A stretch of 64,000 bases of DNA from WVZL01 sp041862375 (GTDB taxonomy: Bacteria; Acidobacteriota; Aminicenantia; Aminicenantales; Aminicenantaceae). The stretch lies in contig JBGVTE010000050.1 of NCBI GenBank assembly GCA_041862375.1, positions 1 to 64,000 of the forward strand. Reading direction: 5' to 3'. Made by a program: the position numbers and the translations under genes. Numbering within the stretch: the stretch's first letter is position 1; every line of letters begins with the position of its first letter. A model generated the notes under the pieces. The model was given only the letters and a program-made list of their open reading frames with translations. It searched no databases and was not told the DNA's origin. Shown here one piece after another: positions 37,090 to 46,063 of the stretch.

Positions 37090-37261
37090 TTTTTTGAAAG
37101 GAAAGACTGAGAAATTGGAGTTAAGGATAGCAACAGGAAGGCAGTAACCTGGATAAAATAGAACAATCCCCGAATTGTTCACTGAATTATTGACTATGCA
37201 AAATGAGAAAGATATAATGACAGAAAAGTTTTTGGATATGATTCCAGTCAAAGGTGTTAAA

Positions 37262-38101
37262 ATGAGGAATAATGGATTTCAAGTTAAAACAAAGCGCCTT
37301 CTTGCTTTGTCATTTTTTATTATTTTTACTTTTGTACAGGGGATAATCCACCCCAGTCCTTGTTTGCAAAAGGAAAAGCCTCAAAACAAAATCGAGAAGC
37401 CAAAGATTTTCCGTGACGATTACCCAATTATTTCTGAATCGGATCTTTACTGTTCCTTTTTTGTTCTTGAGAAGGAAATGCTTGATGTGGAAATTGTTTC
37501 TGCTGAAAAGGGAAAAGAGAAGATACTCCTTAGTGATGCGGATGTTTTCTATATTAATAAGGGAAAAGAAGATGGCTTTGAGATAAACCAGGTTTTTTTA
37601 ATTATAGAAGTAGGGCAAGAGATTAAGAGTCATGTTACGAAGAAGAAATTAGGTTATCTCGGCTTAAAGCGAGGTAGAGCACGAATCGTTGATGTAGGAA
37701 AGACCTGGGGAAAAGCTGTGGTAGAGAAGTCTTGCGGACAAGTTAAAGTCGGTAATTTCTTGGTTCCATTTATTGAAAAGGAAGTTCTTTTAGAAAGAAA
37801 ACCTGCCTCTGATGTTTCCTCAAAAAGGGAGGGAGTATTAGAGGGAAATATTATTTATTTAGAGAGAAATTATCAGCAGATCGCCAGAGGTCAATGGGCT
37901 CTCATCGACCTGGGAAGAGAAGATGGACTTTATGTAGGTGAGCGGATGATAATTATTAAGACTAGGTCGGAAGATTTGCCTCCACAGGCTGTCGGAGAAT
38001 TAATCATTATTGATACCCAGACCAGAACATCAACAGTAAAAATTATCTCCAGCCGCGGTGTTATCAGAGCTGGATACACTGTCAAGACACTGGCTCAATG
38101 A
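37262..38101 (+). CDS. Exported protein of unknown function
   Basis: About 279 residues from ATG 37262 (AAAGGTG 6 nt upstream; an upstream start at 37175 is possible but would bury the signal peptide). The signal-like helix LLALSFFIIFTFVQGIIHP is followed by two related beta-rich segments, each with a 'G-x-E-D-G-[FL]-x-[IV]' element (NKGKEDGFEINQVFLII and LGREDGLYVGERMII). This pattern recalls the C-terminal domain of FlgT-like or LysM-associated proteins. Function unknown; probably periplasmic. Confidence 0.72.
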   Translation: MRNNGFQVKTKRLLALSFFIIFTFVQGIIHPSPCLQKEKPQNKIEKPKIFRDDYPIISESDLYCSFFVLEKEMLDVEIVSAEKGKEKILLSDADVFYINKGKEDGFEINQVFLIIEVGQEIKSHVTKKKLGYLGLKRGRARIVDVGKTWGKAVVEKSCGQVKVGNFLVPFIEKEVLLERKPASDVSSKREGVLEGNIIYLERNYQQIARGQWALIDLGREDGLYVGERMIIIKTRSEDLPPQAVGELIIIDTQTRTSTVKIISSRGVIRAGYTVKTLAQ

Positions 38102-38156
38102 TTGAGCCAAGATTGGCAGATATGTATTATTACAGATTTGGAAATGCTTCCCAAGA

Positions 38157-38185
38157 TTGACAGAATTTTTTGTTTTTGTTAGTTT
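38157..38185 (+). promoter_or_regulatory. Sigma70-type promoter of tRNA-Gly
   Basis: TTGACA (38157-38162), 17-bp spacer, TAGTTT (38180-38185), about 35 bp before the tRNA. Confidence 0.65.
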
Positions 38186-38220
38186 AAGCCAGTAATAGCA
38201 ACTGACGGAAAGACTTAAGA

Positions 38221-38295
38221 GCGGGCGTAGTTCAGTGGTAGAACGTCTGCTTGCCAAGCAGAAGGTCGTGGGTTCAAATCCCATCGTCCGCTCCA
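38221..38295 (+). tRNA. tRNA-Gly (anticodon GCC)
   Basis: Acceptor GCGGGCG/CGTCCGC (one G-U pair), D arm GTTC/GAAC, anticodon stem TCTGC/GCAGA with loop TTGCCAA (anticodon GCC), T arm GTGGG-TTCAAAT-CCCAT, discriminator T and encoded CCA. Confidence 0.96.
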
Positions 38296-38598
38296 GATAA
38301 TCCCCCCCCATTTTTCAATAGTTTTCCTCATGAGTACAGTTTCAGCCAGTGTACGTTATTTTAGTTTATTTATACCACTAAATATAAAAAGTAATGTGGA
38401 ATAAACAGAGAGAACAGCTACGCTTGTCCAATGGAGCTAACATGATAGGTTTTCATGCAAATGGATAAAAGTATTTAAGTGAATTTCGCGTATTTGTTAA
38501 GTAGCTGACACATGTGGAAAGATCTGTCCTTTCTCATTTGATTTTTTTATTGTTTGCTGTTATCCTTTTCAAAAGCTTTTATAGGGGTAAAAAGTAGC

Positions 38599-38685
38599 AA
38601 TGAATGCCCTAAATGCAAATATGAGAATCCTGACGATACCAATTGTTGCGGCAAGTGTCCAATCCCTGTGATGAAAGTTAGCTAG
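38599..38685 (+). pseudogene. Remnant: zinc-ribbon N-terminus of a Ser/Thr kinase
   Basis: The frame reads NECPKCKYENPDDTNCCGKC P and then stops at TAG 38683-38685. This is the N-terminal zinc ribbon of kinases such as the one at 1-1637 (MAIKCPKCDSENPNSQKFCG EC). The expected ATG (38600-38602) is one base out of frame, as if a base of ATGAAATGCC had been lost. No kinase domain follows. The remaining 38296-38598 and 38686-38770 hold no recognisable gene but should contain the promoter of the ABC operon. Confidence 0.6.
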
Positions 38686-38770
38686 AATAAGGACAAGTCC
38701 GCTGTACGTGTAGGATTGAGATTTAAGCGTGAGTGTGAAGATCCATTCAGTTGGATATAAATAACCTAAA

Positions 38771-40585
38771 ATGAAAAAAGTGCCGATAAAGATAAGCCAG
38801 CCACTCGATCAAGTCAAGAGGATTAAATTTATAAAGCAAAATGATTTCTTCCATCTTTGGAAACTTGGCGACTGCTCATGGTTTCGCGTTCTCCTCATCT
38901 CATGTTTTCAGAGCGCAAGTGCAGGTCTTATGGCTATTATGCTTTTTTCACTGCGGAGTATGGTTGAAAGTAAAGCTGGGCTAGCGGACTCTGCGTTCTT
39001 AGTGGTTATACTCCAGGTTTGTGGCCTGCTCATTGGGCGGGAACTACTTCTTTTTTCCCTAGAAGGTATCAGCACTAAACACTCTGTGCACGTTTTCGAG
39101 ACTCTTCGCGGCAAAATCTACTCACATTTACTGCACATGCCTCTCCCTATCTTGGAAAAGCATCCAGTAGGTGAGTGGCTGTCACACTGTGAAAATGACA
39201 TTCGGATGATTCAGGGAGGTTTGCTTTCAATCCCCAGAGTTATCATTGCATCTCCAATTTCAATTTTATTTTACATGGGTGCCATCTTTTTACAGTCTCC
39301 CTCGCTTGCTGGAGTAATTGTGGTCTGGTCAGTAATCGGAGTTTTACCTGCTATTTTGCTTAAAAACAGAATGTTAGTTCTTAGTCGAGAAATTCTCCGT
39401 CGTGTAGGAAGTCTTATGGGCAGAATTTGTGAGACTTTGATGAGCATAAAGACTATAAAATCATTATGCGCTGAATCAAAATATAACAAAATAATGCACG
39501 AATGGGTAGAAAAACATAAAAGCCTTATCTGGAAAGGTCAGCTTATCTCCATAGGTGCTCGACAGCTGTCAGCGTTGATAATGACGGCGTGCTTCCTGGC
39601 AATTGCCCTTATAGGTAGACAAATGATAATCCAAGGATCTCTAGCCCTTAGCGAGCTTGTTGCTATTTTGGTGGGAATTGTGTTGCTTACTCAGGAGATG
39701 AGAAAGTCGGTCGGAGTGATTGTAGAAATCCAGGGATTTTCAGCTGCAGCCCGCCGATATCTCAATACACTGAAGTATCCCACAGAATCAGTCGGTCCTG
39801 AACATCCAGAGAAACTTCCGCATCCAGTTCCTGATCTTACATTCGATAAGGTATCATTTGCATATGAAAATGGTAATCCTTTACTGGAGGGATTGAGTTT
39901 CCGTATCCTTCGGGGAGAAATTCTGGCTGTGGTCGGTTTGAGTGGAGCAGGGAAATCGACACTTTTGGATATGATTCTTGCTTTCAGACAGCCGCACGAA
40001 GGAGAAATTTATTCAGCTGGACATCCCATAGAAACTTACAGATTGTATGAATGGAGGGAAAGAGTTGGAACAGTATTCCAATCGCCTTATATTTTCAGCG
40101 GGACAATCCGCGATAATCTATTGATTGATGATTCGAAAGTCTCTGATCATGATCTTTGGCAGAGTTTGAAATCGCTGCATCTTGATGAAACTGTGCGTTC
40201 ACGTCCAGGAGCTGAGAATGCCCAGGTGTTTGAAGCGGGAACTAACTTGTCAGAAGGGGAAGCGCAGAGATTGGCACTCCTCCGAACTCTTTTAAGAAAG
40301 CCAGAAATACTTCTACTCGATGAGGTAACCTCAGCTCTTGACGCCAGATCAGAACAGGCAGTTATTCAGTTGTTGAAAGATCAGGCATCGGAAAGGATAA
40401 CATTAATCATCTCTCATAGAATGAGTTTGGCAATCGAAGCTGACAAGGTTCTTGTAGTTGGAGCAAGCAATGTTGAGGGACTTGGTACTCCAGAACAGAT
40501 GTTTGAGGATTGTCCTCTCTTTAGATACATGTGCCTGGCACAGCATATCTCGCCTCATGAATTGGCAAAAAAGACAAAGGTTTGA
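38771..40585 (+). CDS. ABC exporter (fused permease-ATPase), RiPP cluster
   Basis: A 604-residue type-I half-transporter: about six membrane helices (40-320) followed by an ATPase domain (355-590). Walker A VVGLSGAGKST (388-397), signature LSEGE (493-497, Gln/Gly variant of LSGGQ), Walker B EILLLDE with Asp517/Glu518 and the SHRMS H-loop are intact. There is no N-terminal C39 peptidase, so the leader must be removed by another enzyme, probably the transglutaminase-like protein at 46051. First gene of the plus-strand operon of the peptide cluster; expected to export the finished peptide. Confidence 0.88.
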   Translation: MKKVPIKISQPLDQVKRIKFIKQNDFFHLWKLGDCSWFRVLLISCFQSASAGLMAIMLFSLRSMVESKAGLADSAFLVVILQVCGLLIGRELLLFSLEGISTKHSVHVFETLRGKIYSHLLHMPLPILEKHPVGEWLSHCENDIRMIQGGLLSIPRVIIASPISILFYMGAIFLQSPSLAGVIVVWSVIGVLPAILLKNRMLVLSREILRRVGSLMGRICETLMSIKTIKSLCAESKYNKIMHEWVEKHKSLIWKGQLISIGARQLSALIMTACFLAIALIGRQMIIQGSLALSELVAILVGIVLLTQEMRKSVGVIVEIQGFSAAARRYLNTLKYPTESVGPEHPEKLPHPVPDLTFDKVSFAYENGNPLLEGLSFRILRGEILAVVGLSGAGKSTLLDMILAFRQPHEGEIYSAGHPIETYRLYEWRERVGTVFQSPYIFSGTIRDNLLIDDSKVSDHDLWQSLKSLHLDETVRSRPGAENAQVFEAGTNLSEGEAQRLALLRTLLRKPEILLLDEVTSALDARSEQAVIQLLKDQASERITLIISHRMSLAIEADKVLVVGASNVEGLGTPEQMFEDCPLFRYMCLAQHISPHELAKKTKV

Positions 40586-40591
40586 AATTCA

Positions 40592-41677
40592 ATGTTACCG
40601 GATAAGAAAAAGATACCTGTTGTGCAGGTGGCTGATAAATATACACGTAAGTTTTGGCTTGCATCCCTTGAGGCGAGCTGGAAAGGAAAAGTTCTGGGAA
40701 ATGAATGGGATATCTCCAGAATAAACTGGCCATACCTCTTATGGGTTGCCAATTTCCATCGGGTAACAGCGAGCCTCTATCGGGTGTGGAAGGGGATCGA
40801 TTCTCTCCCCGATTCAGCGAGTGATGAATTATGGATAGCAAGAGAAATTGCTGAGAGACGTGGAAAAGCAATTTTATCTGGAATACATGACTTAAGAAGT
40901 ATTGCTAAAAAACATTCTCTTCCCATAGCTATCATAAAGTCTGCGAGCTATGTGTTTGATGCCTTTTTAGACTTCCGTGATCGCGAAGCGCTCGACCTTG
41001 ATGTACTAATATTGCCAAAAGACATTGAATTGCTCACTCAGGAGCTCCAAAAGCTTGGGTACATGGTTGAAAAAAGGCGTTGCCAGCACGTGTTTAAAAA
41101 AGGTGATATCTATATCGAAGCACACTTACAGGCCATTAACCGCAGGAGGTTTTGGAGGATTTTGCCACCCGAAAAGCTTATAAATCGCTCTAGTGAAGAT
41201 CCTCGCTGGTCTCCTTTATTGAAGCTTGCAATACAAGATGAGGCGATTCTGATAGTGCTCCACGCCTATCATCACGGATATCTGGAAGATATATGGCTTC
41301 GAGATTTAGCTGCTTGGTGGAGAGTTCGCAATCCTGATCCTGAGAAGGTTCTTGCTGGCTTCAAGCGTATAGGCGTAGCAAGGATTGGATGGGTAGCTTG
41401 GCGAGGAATTGAGCGTATTGGGTGGAAGATGCCTGATAAATGGAAGCCTGAATCATGGAATGTCAATCCTTCATTTGACAATCTGGCTATGGAATACTGG
41501 AATTGTAAAGAGTTGAAAGTGGTTAATCCGTTTAGCTTTGAATTCATACGCCGAAAGTTGGAATTTTGCGAGGCAGAGGGTTTCATGGCGAAACTCAGGG
41601 TATGCCTGCCGTGGTTTTCATCCAAGAGCCTTCATGAGCTATACATGGCCTGGCGGGGTATAAAAGCAGTTAGTTAA
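40592..41677 (+). CDS. Nucleotidyltransferase family protein (NTP_transf_5), RiPP cluster
   Basis: A 361-residue member of the uncharacterised nucleotidyltransferase family often found with HprK-like and PqqD proteins. IIKSASYVFDAFLDFRDREA LDLDVLILPK contains the Asp-x-Asp pair expected for metal and nucleotide binding; an Arg/Gly-rich strand normally before it is replaced by SAS. The C-terminal half is Trp-rich and helical. The role in known lasso clusters (PadeN-type) is proposed tailoring of the peptide. It begins 6 bp after the exporter stop. Confidence 0.78.
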   Translation: MLPDKKKIPVVQVADKYTRKFWLASLEASWKGKVLGNEWDISRINWPYLLWVANFHRVTASLYRVWKGIDSLPDSASDELWIAREIAERRGKAILSGIHDLRSIAKKHSLPIAIIKSASYVFDAFLDFRDREALDLDVLILPKDIELLTQELQKLGYMVEKRRCQHVFKKGDIYIEAHLQAINRRRFWRILPPEKLINRSSEDPRWSPLLKLAIQDEAILIVLHAYHHGYLEDIWLRDLAAWWRVRNPDPEKVLAGFKRIGVARIGWVAWRGIERIGWKMPDKWKPESWNVNPSFDNLAMEYWNCKELKVVNPFSFEFIRRKLEFCEAEGFMAKLRVCLPWFSSKSLHELYMAWRGIKAVS

Positions 41678-41750
41678 AATATTTAATAAGCCGATATATA
41701 TCAGCGTGAAGAATTTATATTAAATTTCAGGAACAGTGTAGGAGGTAAAA

Positions 41751-42041
41751 ATGGCTCTGAAAGCGAAAGAGGATATTGTATGGCGGGATAAAGAAGGTTT
41801 ACTTGTGTTGCTTAACACATCAACAGGACATTATTATACCGTAAATAAGACGGGGGCCAGATTATGGACTAATCTTATAGATAAGGGTATGTCTTTTGAT
41901 GCAGCCATAAAAAAAATTCGAGAGGAGTTTAAAAATACTCCTGATGATTCTACATTGAAATCCCATTGCGCTGAGATGATAGAGCAATGGAAATCAGAGA
42001 ATTTAATTGAGGAAGAACCCACTTCAGATAAAAAGAAGTAG
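41751..42041 (+). CDS. PqqD-family peptide-recognition protein (RRE)
   Basis: A 96-residue protein: VWRDKEGLLVLLNTSTGHYY TVNKTGARLWTNLIDKGMSF is the PqqD fold (beta hairpin, then 'N-x-x-G-x-x-[IL]W'). Such domains bind leader peptides and deliver them to modification enzymes; in lasso clusters this is the B1 protein. A GGAGG site lies 5 nt before the ATG. The C-terminal 10 residues are charged and likely disordered. It should recognise the leader of the 57-residue precursor at 50304-50477. Confidence 0.9.
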   Translation: MALKAKEDIVWRDKEGLLVLLNTSTGHYYTVNKTGARLWTNLIDKGMSFDAAIKKIREEFKNTPDDSTLKSHCAEMIEQWKSENLIEEEPTSDKKK

Positions 42042-42107
42042 AAAATGGATTATCTTTCCCGAATAATGATGATTAGCTCTTCCTGCCTTAATGGGAAACT
42101 AAATTGA

Positions 42108-43070
42108 ATGATTAATATTTTACTCACCAATTATTGCAACCGCAATTGTTCTTACTGCTTTGCCAGGGCACAAGTGGAGGTGGGTGCCCGGTCGCCGAAG
42201 TGGGATATGTCCATTGAGGAATTGGACACTATATTAAGTTACCTTAAGCCAGGACAGGATGTAGTGTCACTCTTGGGTGGAGAGCCTGCGTTGCACTCCC
42301 ATTTTAAAGACATTGTACGATATGTTTTTTCACGCGGTTATGAATTCAAAGTATTTACAAACGCTACAATCCCGCAGTTGCGCCAGGCACTAAGCGATAT
42401 TCCGAAAGATGGGAATAAAATAATTGTCAACCTTAATCCTCCTGTTACATACACAAAAAATGAACTTGTTGAGATCGAGGCAAATTGCCGAGCTTTAGGC
42501 GAAAAAATTAACCTTTCCTTCAACATCTACACAGGCAAGTTTTCATGGGATTTCTTAAGAGATGCGATTGAAGAGTGGAATCTCGGTCGAATGATAAGAA
42601 TAGGCATAGCCCAGCCGATACAAAGTGTTACCAATGTTTTTCTAAGAGAAGAAGAAATGTCTATAACAAGCCGGAGGATTGTCTCAATGGTTGAAGACCT
42701 GGTTAAAGATGGAATAGCTGTTGGTTTTGACTGTGGATTTCAACTTTGTATGTTTTCAGAAGAAGAACGTGGCATTTTGGCAGAGTGTGGCACGGAATTC
42801 CAGTTTGAGTGCAGGCCTGTACTTGATATAGGAAAGGACCTCGTTGTCTGGCGTTGCTTTCCCCTTTCAACTTTTGAGGGAGTAAAACTCAAAGATTTCA
42901 ATTCTATAAGTGAATTAAGGCAGTATTTCGAACGAGAATGGTCAGAAGAACAGTCAAGAGGAAATAAACCTGAATGTAGAGACTGCATCTACCTTAAAAA
43001 TGGAACATGCAAAGGAGGGTGTCTTTCCCGAACTCTCTCGATGCTCCAGGGAGAGAAAATTAATGGTTAA
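42108..43070 (+). CDS. Radical SAM enzyme A, RiPP cluster
   Basis: A 320-residue enzyme. The SAM-binding cysteines are C10, C14 and C17 (NYCNRNCSYCFAR), with LLGGEPALHSH as the GGE motif. A conserved mid-protein segment GFDCGFQLCMF is shared with the proteins at 43063 and 45056. The C-terminus carries a SPASM/twitch-like cluster (CRDCIYLKNGTCKGGC). It probably performs a radical modification of the precursor. Its 3' end overlaps the next gene by 8 bp, so the two products are likely made together. Confidence 0.9.
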   Translation: MINILLTNYCNRNCSYCFARAQVEVGARSPKWDMSIEELDTILSYLKPGQDVVSLLGGEPALHSHFKDIVRYVFSRGYEFKVFTNATIPQLRQALSDIPKDGNKIIVNLNPPVTYTKNELVEIEANCRALGEKINLSFNIYTGKFSWDFLRDAIEEWNLGRMIRIGIAQPIQSVTNVFLREEEMSITSRRIVSMVEDLVKDGIAVGFDCGFQLCMFSEEERGILAECGTEFQFECRPVLDIGKDLVVWRCFPLSTFEGVKLKDFNSISELRQYFEREWSEEQSRGNKPECRDCIYLKNGTCKGGCLSRTLSMLQGEKING

Positions 43071-43971
43071 CTTAATGCTTATGAAGGCTAATGCTCAAAC
43101 ATCCTCTGTTGAAATCATGGACATGGATATCCTCAAAAAAATTGAAGTTATCCTCAAGAAAGAACGAAGAAAGAATATTTTTTTGCATATGGAAGGACAG
43201 AAAGAGCATCCCCAGCTTCAAGAGATTATTGATTTTCTGACTGAAAAGGATTATCGCATAACGCTCAACCTTAACATTGCGAAGTGCGAGACAATAATTG
43301 GAAAGGATATCCATGTAATCTATAATGCTCGGCCTCTTTTCTACCTGGATGATTCAGAATGTGAAGTTAGAAAGGCTTTGTCAACCGGCCTCAATGATTT
43401 TTACAGCAGACAATTAAGTCTTTTTCTTCCACTTCCTGCTCATACTTCAACTACTAATCAATTGCTTCAGCTTGTCAAGGCACACCAGAATATAGAATCA
43501 GTTATTATTGGAGTTGGATGGGAGACATGGCATAAAGGACCTCAATCAATACTTGAAAAGGATTTCCCAGAATGGTCTAAGACCTTACAGAGAATTATTA
43601 AGGACCTTACAGCAGAAGGGATTGAAGCAAATTTTGCTTGTGGTCTTCCTCTGTGCCTGTTCACAAGGAGGCAGCTTGGTTTCCTCGTAACTTTGAAAAT
43701 TAAATGGCCGATAGCTTACTGTTTACCCAAGTACTATGTTGATCCGCTAGGGAATGTAAGCTATTGCCAGTGTATAGGAAGCCCTAAACCAATAAACTTG
43801 CTGGAAGAACAATCCTTCGAGAGAGTGATGACAAAGTTTAATCAGTGGATGCGCCTTAGGTGGTTTTGTTCATTGGCAGAGGAAGACATCTGTCGAAGTT
43901 TAAGAGCAGGAGCCTGTGGGAGTGGATGTCTCGCTCATTCATTAGAGAATTGGCGAGGACCAGGTAAATAA
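43063..43971 (+). CDS. Radical SAM-like protein lacking the SAM-cluster cysteines
   Basis: A 302-residue paralogue of the preceding enzyme. ATG 43063 (AGGGAGAG 8 nt upstream) gives an N-terminus MVNLMLMKANAQTSSVE that aligns without gaps to MINILLTNYCNRNCSYC, but positions 10, 14 and 17 are Asn, Ser and Glu instead of Cys, and the GGE motif is lost. The mid-protein segment NFACGLPLCLF and the C-terminal cysteines (YCQC, CSLAEEDICRSLRAGACGSG C) remain. It cannot bind the usual cluster, yet the frame is intact, so a scaffold, chaperone or partner role for enzyme A is likely. Confidence 0.85.
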   Translation: MVNLMLMKANAQTSSVEIMDMDILKKIEVILKKERRKNIFLHMEGQKEHPQLQEIIDFLTEKDYRITLNLNIAKCETIIGKDIHVIYNARPLFYLDDSECEVRKALSTGLNDFYSRQLSLFLPLPAHTSTTNQLLQLVKAHQNIESVIIGVGWETWHKGPQSILEKDFPEWSKTLQRIIKDLTAEGIEANFACGLPLCLFTRRQLGFLVTLKIKWPIAYCLPKYYVDPLGNVSYCQCIGSPKPINLLEEQSFERVMTKFNQWMRLRWFCSLAEEDICRSLRAGACGSGCLAHSLENWRGPGK

Positions 43972-43994
43972 TTATTCTCTCTGAATTACCAAAC

Positions 43995-45050
43995 TTATAA
44001 GGGGTTATCTGATCCTGTTTTATGAGTTTTTTGGTTTGTAATTTGGGCGATACGATGGTGTCTGAGCCACAGAGAAACCTTGCGTTCTACTTCCGGATTT
44101 CTTTGAAACTCCTCACGGGTGATAATTATATAAGGTGCTGGGCAACGAGGAATCAGACATGAGCGACAGATCGATGGCCATTGATGAGGTTTTCGGAACC
44201 ACATTTTTCGTATTTTACGCAGGGTACTGGAGTTATATATTTTTCCCAGTGGTTTATCCTGGATATCACCTATTTCCAGTTCGGCTGAACAATCGTAGGA
44301 ACAGGGAGTTACAGTTCCGTCCCAAAGTACTGTGAGAGAGTCCATTCCAAGCTCGCAGCGCTGAGGAATTTTTGACAAGAATGAGAGTAGGTCCTCTCGA
44401 AAATGTTGCGGCCAGGGTAGATAGCCGTGAAGTGTTACATAATTGACACCGGGTACGTTCAGCCATTTCCTGAGAAAAGCTGATGTTTCCTCAGTCCCGT
44501 TGGATAAGAGGTTAGTAATTATCAGGCAGCGGATGCCTGCTTTACCTTTGGCGTCATCCCAGAATCGCAACGATTCAATTATACGTTCATCCAGTGCTGG
44601 GGGTTTCGAGTTACCACGGCATATTTTGTAATTGAGTTCTGATACCCCAGGATAAGATATGACTAGGTTCTGAAGTCCCGCCTCCAGTAAGGCCTGGGAT
44701 GTTCTAGGGATTAATAAGTCACCATTAGTAACGATGTTGGACTGCAGTCTACTGGATGTAAGTTCAACCACCATATCCACCAAGAGAGGATGCAGTAGGG
44801 GTTCTCCATGAGCATAAAGAGAAACACGCTCTGGTTTAAGTTTTACCGCATCTTTTACAATATGAAGGAATAGGTTCCAGTCTATAAAACCTCTAGAACG
44901 CTGAGAAAAGGCTTGAAAAGCACCGCAAACAGGACATTTCTGGGTGCAGTAGTTAGTCGGTTCTATCACTAACTCTCGGAGCCTTCGAAGCTGAAAGCCA
45001 CTGATACGTATAATTCTGCGATGAAAATGCTCCTTTAGTGTGCGACTCAA
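43995..45050 (-). CDS. Radical SAM/SPASM enzyme B, RiPP cluster
   Basis: A 351-residue enzyme. C35, C39 and C42 (NYCTQKCPVCGAF) bind the SAM cluster; YAHGEPLLHPLL replaces the GGE motif. Auxiliary cysteines follow (GTVTPCSYDCSAELEIGDI and CRSCLIPRCP). This is the SPASM layout of peptide-modifying enzymes, with a basic N-terminal extension of 20 residues. It is the last gene of the minus-strand operon, 5 bp after enzyme C, and ends 23 bp from the convergent operon. Confidence 0.9.
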   Translation of the reverse strand: MSRTLKEHFHRRIIRISGFQLRRLRELVIEPTNYCTQKCPVCGAFQAFSQRSRGFIDWNLFLHIVKDAVKLKPERVSLYAHGEPLLHPLLVDMVVELTSSRLQSNIVTNGDLLIPRTSQALLEAGLQNLVISYPGVSELNYKICRGNSKPPALDERIIESLRFWDDAKGKAGIRCLIITNLLSNGTEETSAFLRKWLNVPGVNYVTLHGYLPWPQHFREDLLSFLSKIPQRCELGMDSLTVLWDGTVTPCSYDCSAELEIGDIQDKPLGKIYNSSTLRKIRKMWFRKPHQWPSICRSCLIPRCPAPYIIITREEFQRNPEVERKVSLWLRHHRIAQITNQKTHKTGSDNPL

Positions 45051-45055
45051 TGGTT

Positions 45056-46063
45056 TTACTCCGGAGATAAAGCATTTAGTCGAATGGTAGTTCGTCTTTC
45101 TGAGCCAGGCAGCGGAGGAAGAACAATACGATTTAGATTACCTAAAATATGAGCAAGACATGCCTGGCAACGGCCTTCTGCAAGGTCTTCACACTTGAGG
45201 CACTTTGAAGTGATTCCCAAACTTGAGTAGGGGAAGAATGCTTTATGAAACCATTCTTGTGCTTGAGAGTAGCTGGAAAAGCATGAGTATGGAATTGCAG
45301 CAACGCTGCACAGTGGAAGGCAATTGATAACATTTCCTATCGGGGTAATGTCAAGGCGTGAGTGACAGTGACTTACCATAATATCTTCAAGTCTTTCATG
45401 TTGAACGGGAGTAAACAAGCAATAAGGAACACCACATTCGAACTGTATGTTTACACCACTCCTTTGGGCTCTTTCGTATAATTCCATAATTCTGGCCGCT
45501 ATTCTTGGAAAATCATCTTGCTTGGCATAAACATTTTTATGTCCGAGGGTTGGCAAAGCTACCCCAATCTTTATGATTGGATTGAGCTTGAATTCCTCGA
45601 TGTAGTCAAATAAATAATCAAATTCTGTTGAAGGGCTCACGATGTTAAATGAGAGACATGCTGCCTCCCCAAGTATGGATAGATGATTGTGCAAGTTCTT
45701 GAGCTGATTTTCAGGGTAAGTAGAGGGGGGATTACAGTTTACAATCCACCGAGCACCTAAACGTACTGAATCTTTTAGAGTTTTTCCTTCAACCGGAGCA
45801 GCAGCATTGGAAAAAATAACAATATCTCGTTTACGAGGTGCAAGTTCTCCAATCATATCACCAAACAGAGGACTGAGAGAAGGTTCTCCTCCCATCAAGT
45901 GAATAGACATTCTGGGCATATTAACGCGATCGATCCATTCCAAGATATTCATGAAAAGTTTCCATTCCATTGTCTGGTAAGGACGCTTGGTATTTATCAT
46001 TTCTTTTCCAAAACAATAGTCACATTTAAAGTTACATGCAGTAGTTATCATTAGGTTCGCCAT
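45056..46063 (-). CDS. Radical SAM enzyme C, RiPP cluster
   Basis: A 335-residue paralogue of enzyme A. C10, C14 and C17 (TACNFKCDYCFGK) and LMGGEPSLSPL are present. QFECGVPYCLF corresponds to the shared mid-protein segment. The C-terminal cysteines are CLKCEDLAEGRCQACLAH. A and C differ strongly, so they may act on different sites of the same precursor. The start overlaps the 3' end of the transglutaminase-like gene by 13 bp. Confidence 0.9.
   Translation of the reverse strand: MANLMITTACNFKCDYCFGKEMINTKRPYQTMEWKLFMNILEWIDRVNMPRMSIHLMGGEPSLSPLFGDMIGELAPRKRDIVIFSNAAAPVEGKTLKDSVRLGARWIVNCNPPSTYPENQLKNLHNHLSILGEAACLSFNIVSPSTEFDYLFDYIEEFKLNPIIKIGVALPTLGHKNVYAKQDDFPRIAARIMELYERAQRSGVNIQFECGVPYCLFTPVQHERLEDIMVSHCHSRLDITPIGNVINCLPLCSVAAIPYSCFSSYSQAQEWFHKAFFPYSSLGITSKCLKCEDLAEGRCQACLAHILGNLNRIVLPPLPGSERRTTIRLNALSPE

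Noticed and set aside
42045..42107. 20-codon ORF between pqqD and the radical SAM gene as a second precursor
   Set aside because: It has only a weak ribosome-binding site, no leader motif and no Gly/Tyr-rich core. It may be a small coupling ORF, but evidence is too thin to list.
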